Source: RGIG5579 sp045580105
GTDB lineage: Bacteria; Bacillota; Clostridia; Oscillospirales; SIG627
Direction of reading: 5' to 3'
Assembly: GCA_045580105.1 (NCBI GenBank)
Contig: JAZNNH010000035.1
Span: forward strand, 1 to 23,067
Length of the DNA stretch: 23,067 nucleotides
Shown here: positions 20,333-23,067 of the stretch, piece by piece
Layout: every line of letters begins with the position of its first letter
Numbering within the stretch: the stretch's first letter is position 1
The notes under the pieces: model-generated
The model's database searches: none
What the model was told of the DNA's origin: nothing
The model's input: the letters and a program-made list of their open reading frames with translations, nothing else
Translations under genes and position numbers: made by a program

Positions 20333-21837
20333 GCCAAAAACTCCTTGATGGGAGCAAGATCCAGTCCCTCGACCGTCTTGAGGAATTCATAGAGCTTTGC
20401 GGCAATGATTTTGCATCCGCCTGCAATACCCGATTCGATATTGAGCGGCATTACCGGATCGTGAACGGAAAGGCGCAGCAAGAACCAGCCGTCGCCGTCT
20501 TCCTTACCAAAGGCAATGCGAACACCTTCGAAGCTATCGTCTGCCACAGCCCAGCCCTGCTTTTTACCGTACTCTTCCAAATCAGCAAGCAGCTTTTCGC
20601 CGCAGGGTCTGAAATCAGATTCGGTAATTTGGAAACGAAGCTCTTCCGATTCGAGCGGCTCTTCGAGGTCGGCAATCAGTTCCACCAAATCTCTGCCTTC
20701 TTTTTTCAGCTTCGCAGCTTCAATGAGAATACGAGTAGCAAGGTACGCGCCGTCGTCGAGGAAGTAGTTTTCACGAAGTGCGGCGTGTCCGCTGGTTTCA
20801 ATGGCAAGGGGCGTATTGATGCCCTCGCGGTTCATTTCAATCGCCTTGTTAATGACGTTCTTATAACCGCGTTTGAAGCGAACGTGCGTACCGCCGAGAT
20901 TCTTTTCAATAAAGGTCTTCAGACCGGAAGAGGTAATGGAGTCGGTTACGATCGCACCGCTGCCGCCCTGCAAAGCGATCACGGAAGCGAGCGCCACCAA
21001 GCGGTTACGGTTGATTTCGCGGCCGGTGGAGTCCACACAGCCGGCACGGTCCACGTCGGCATCGAAAATAATACCGAGGTCAGCAGACGCGTCTTTGACC
21101 GCACGGCAGGCAAATTCCATTGCCACCTTGTTTTCGGGATTGGGAATGTGATTGGGGAACGAACCGTCGGGCTCGAGGAACTGCGAGCCGGTGCAGTCCG
21201 CGCCGAGGGGCTCGAGGACTTTCGAAACGTAGAATCCGCCTGCACCGTTGCCGGCATCCACCGTCACCTTAAAGCCCTTCAAGGGAAGGGTAGTTTCGCC
21301 CACACCCTTGCAGATCATATCGCGCAGACGGGCGGCGTAGGTATCCATGTAATTGACCTCTTCGCTCGTACCGCCCTCTTTCTTTTCGGCAAACTTGCCG
21401 TCTTGGCAAAGAGTGAGAATTTCGGCAATATCGGAGCTTTCCAGTCCCCCCGTGGGCAGGAAGAATTTCAAACCGTTGCGGTTAAAGGGGTGGTGGGAAG
21501 CCGTGATCTGCACAGCGGCATCGGTTTTGAGGTCAATGGTCGTCATAAACATCGCAGGGGTCGAAGCCAAACCGCAAAGCAGGACGTGAAAGCCAGCTTC
21601 TTTCAAGGTCTTTTCCAAAACTTTCATAATGGCAGGGCCGGACAGACGGCTGTCTCTGCCGATGGCAACCGTGGGCTGTGCTTTGCCGCACTTTTCCTGC
21701 AGCCAAAGGGCAAAGGAAGCGCCGATTTTTTCTACGATTTCGCTTGTTAGGTCAACTTCCTGACCAGAGGCGCCCTCCAAGGCAACGCCGCGAATATCCG
21801 TTCCGCTTTTCAAATGTTTCCAAGGTTCTCTGAGCAT
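20329..21837 (-). CDS. Alpha-D-phosphohexomutase (phosphoglucomutase/phosphomannomutase)
   Basis: This 502-residue enzyme interconverts hexose 1- and 6-phosphates. It has the phosphoserine loop TASHHPFN (Ser114), the metal loop DADVDR (D259, D261, D263), the sugar loop ETSGH (347-351) and a C-terminal phosphate-binding stretch (RLSVHDPVMPLNIES). The N-terminal GTDIRG is also family-typical. Whether glucose, mannose or glucosamine phosphate is preferred is not evident; the general PMM/PGM class is the safest call. The start is ATG at 21837 with GGAGG 6 bases upstream. It follows ftsK/spoIIIE by 23 bases and overlaps the UPF0291 start by four bases. Confidence 0.95.
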   Translation of the reverse strand: MLREPWKHLKSGTDIRGVALEGASGQEVDLTSEIVEKIGASFALWLQEKCGKAQPTVAIGRDSRLSGPAIMKVLEKTLKEAGFHVLLCGLASTPAMFMTTIDLKTDAAVQITASHHPFNRNGLKFFLPTGGLESSDIAEILTLCQDGKFAEKKEGGTSEEVNYMDTYAARLRDMICKGVGETTLPLKGFKVTVDAGNGAGGFYVSKVLEPLGADCTGSQFLEPDGSFPNHIPNPENKVAMEFACRAVKDASADLGIIFDADVDRAGCVDSTGREINRNRLVALASVIALQGGSGAIVTDSITSSGLKTFIEKNLGGTHVRFKRGYKNVINKAIEMNREGINTPLAIETSGHAALRENYFLDDGAYLATRILIEAAKLKKEGRDLVELIADLEEPLESEELRFQITESDFRPCGEKLLADLEEYGKKQGWAVADDSFEGVRIAFGKEDGDGWFLLRLSVHDPVMPLNIESGIAGGCKIIAAKLYEFLKTVEGLDLAPIKEFLA

Positions 21838-21860
21838 GTTGATCCTCCGTTAAAATAATT

Positions 21861-23066
21861 TTATGAAAGGGGACTTTCTTCCAAAGCCCTCATTTTAAAT
21901 TCTGCATAATACTCCGCCGTCCAAAGCACCTCTCTGGGCTTGGCACCGGCATATTCTCCGACCACTTTCATTTCCGCCATAAAGTCAATGAGTTTCGCGG
22001 CTCTGGCGTAACCGACGCTGAGTTTTCGTTGCAAGAGAGAGGTCGAAACCTTCTTTTCCGTCACGGCAATATCGATTGCCTTTTCCAGCAGCGGGTCTTT
22101 GTCGGCAAACAGTCCCACCATCGAAGCGTCGCCGTCTTCGGAAGCAAAAAACGCGCCTTTTTTCTTCTCGCCGCATTTTTGCGCTTCGCGTTCGATGAGA
22201 TTGGAAACTGCCTCGTCGTAATGCGCTTCCCGCTGGGAGCGAATGTGATCGCACACCGCTTCAATTTCCGATTCGGACACGAACGAGCCCTGCACACGCA
22301 AGGGCTTCGGGCTTCCGACGGGGGCGTAGAGCATATCACCGCGACCGAGCAGTTTTTCCGCACCTTGAATGTCAATGATGGTACGGCTGTCGACTTGGCT
22401 TGCCACCGTGCAGGCGATTCGGGACGGAACGTTGGCTTTGATCAGACCCGTGATGACGTCGACACTGGGTCGCTGGGTACCGATGACAAGGTGCATACCG
22501 GCAGCTCTTGCCTTCTGTGCCAAGCGGCAGATACTGGTTTCCACCTCGTCCCGCGCGGTCATCATCAAGTCGGCAAGCTCGTCGATAATAATCACAATTT
22601 GGGACATTTGCTTCTTTTCGGGATCGTTTTTCGTGATCTTATTATAGTGATTAATATCGCGCACGCCCACTTCTTCCATTTCAATGAAGCGTTTTTCCAT
22701 TTCGATCACCGCCCAGTTCAGCGCACCGGCAGCTTTCTTGGAATCGCTCACCACGGGAACAATCAGGTGCGGAATACGGTTGTAAACACCCATTTCGACC
22801 TTTTTGGGATCAATGAGGATCATTTGCACCTCTTCCGGCGTTGCGTGATACAAAATACTCACGATCAAAGAGTTCAGACACACCGATTTACCCATACCGG
22901 TTGCACCTGCGATAAGAAGATGCGGCATCTTCGCAATATCGAAGTACACGGGGTCACCCGCAACGTCCTCACCGAGGCAGACTGTGAGCTTACTCTTGGC
23001 ATCTGCAAATCTCGGAGCGTCAATAAGGGTACGGAGGTGTACCGTAGACTGATTCTTGTTCGGAAC
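21861..23066 (-). CDS. FtsK/SpoIIIE DNA translocase, C-terminal part
   Basis: The last 401 codons of a double-stranded DNA translocase that clears chromosomes from the division or sporulation septum are visible; the 5' part, including the membrane domain, lies beyond the right edge. From the edge the sequence reads VPNKNQSTVHLR..., then the Walker A GATGMGKS (usually GATGSGKS), Walker B-like IVIIIDELADLMM and the GTQRPSVDVITG motif. The C-terminal gamma domain (DPLLEKAIDIAVTEKKVSTS through VGYARAAKLIDFM) reads the orienting DNA sequences. FtsK and SpoIIIE cannot be told apart from this part. Confidence 0.95.
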   Translation of the reverse strand, partial: VPNKNQSTVHLRTLIDAPRFADAKSKLTVCLGEDVAGDPVYFDIAKMPHLLIAGATGMGKSVCLNSLIVSILYHATPEEVQMILIDPKKVEMGVYNRIPHLIVPVVSDSKKAAGALNWAVIEMEKRFIEMEEVGVRDINHYNKITKNDPEKKQMSQIVIIIDELADLMMTARDEVETSICRLAQKARAAGMHLVIGTQRPSVDVITGLIKANVPSRIACTVASQVDSRTIIDIQGAEKLLGRGDMLYAPVGSPKPLRVQGSFVSESEIEAVCDHIRSQREAHYDEAVSNLIEREAQKCGEKKKGAFFASEDGDASMVGLFADKDPLLEKAIDIAVTEKKVSTSLLQRKLSVGYARAAKLIDFMAEMKVVGEYAGAKPREVLWTAEYYAEFKMRALEESPLS

Positions 23067-23067
23067 C

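Noticed and set aside
20326..21750. A 474-codon plus-strand reading frame opposite the phosphohexomutase
   Set aside because: The minus-strand gene has every catalytic loop of its family. The plus-strand frame is a codon-composition shadow without domains or a start signal.

Overview
The window looks like chromosomal core DNA from a Clostridia-type Firmicute. The signs are a split glycine decarboxylase (gcvPA), a tandem glycine riboswitch, an infC-rpmI-rplT operon behind an attenuator, Spo0J/Soj/Noc-type partition genes with the Bacillus-type parS sequence, a DnaD-like/DnaI-like primosome pair, NrdR, an FtsK/SpoIIIE translocase and near-consensus sigma-A promoters. GC content is moderate. An Oscillospirales or Christensenellales-like gut lineage is my guess; the sequence alone does not prove it. 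Nearly every gene is on the minus strand. The exceptions are the SGNH hydrolase and the dnaD-dnaI pair. I see no rRNA, tRNA, CRISPR array or prophage.

Layout. 1-2190: gcvT-gcvH-gcvPA (truncated by the window edge) behind a promoter and a two-aptamer glycine riboswitch. 2289-2944: a plus-strand SGNH hydrolase with its own promoter. 2974-3434: an internally deleted IS3-family relic that has supplied the last codons of a PAP2 phosphatase. 3413-4458: PAP2 and VOC genes with a promoter. 4469-7119: polA. 7173-9681: proX-like gene, two orphan membrane proteins and murI. 9671-11035: infC-rpmI-rplT with promoter, leader and attenuator. 11049-13391: a small membrane protein, a MORN-repeat protein, nrdR and ppa. 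13414-13680: a dense palindromic repeat field. 13681-17687: noc-parA-parB-serS with two perfect parS sites. 17835-19850: dnaD-like and dnaI-like genes on the plus strand. 19851-20109: a second large repeat field. 20123-23066: ftsK/spoIIIE (5' end outside the window), an alpha-phosphohexomutase and a UPF0291 gene.

Functionally, 13.7-19.9 kb groups chromosome segregation (ParA, ParB, parS, Noc-like) with helicase loading (DnaD-like, DnaI-like), as expected near a replication origin, though no DnaA-box cluster is visible. The other blocks are housekeeping: glycine catabolism and one-carbon supply, DNA repair, cell-wall precursor synthesis (MurI), translation, pyrophosphate removal and ribonucleotide reductase control.

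The most unusual content is a family of short hairpin repeats. Their outer stem bases differ between copies but mostly stay paired. In three places (murI, serS, dnaI) an array begins at the very next base after a stop codon, in the sense orientation of the gene. Also notable are a perfect parS site forming the core of a 30-bp terminator-like palindrome after noc, a probable AUA start for infC, and a possibly leaderless promoter inside a terminator.
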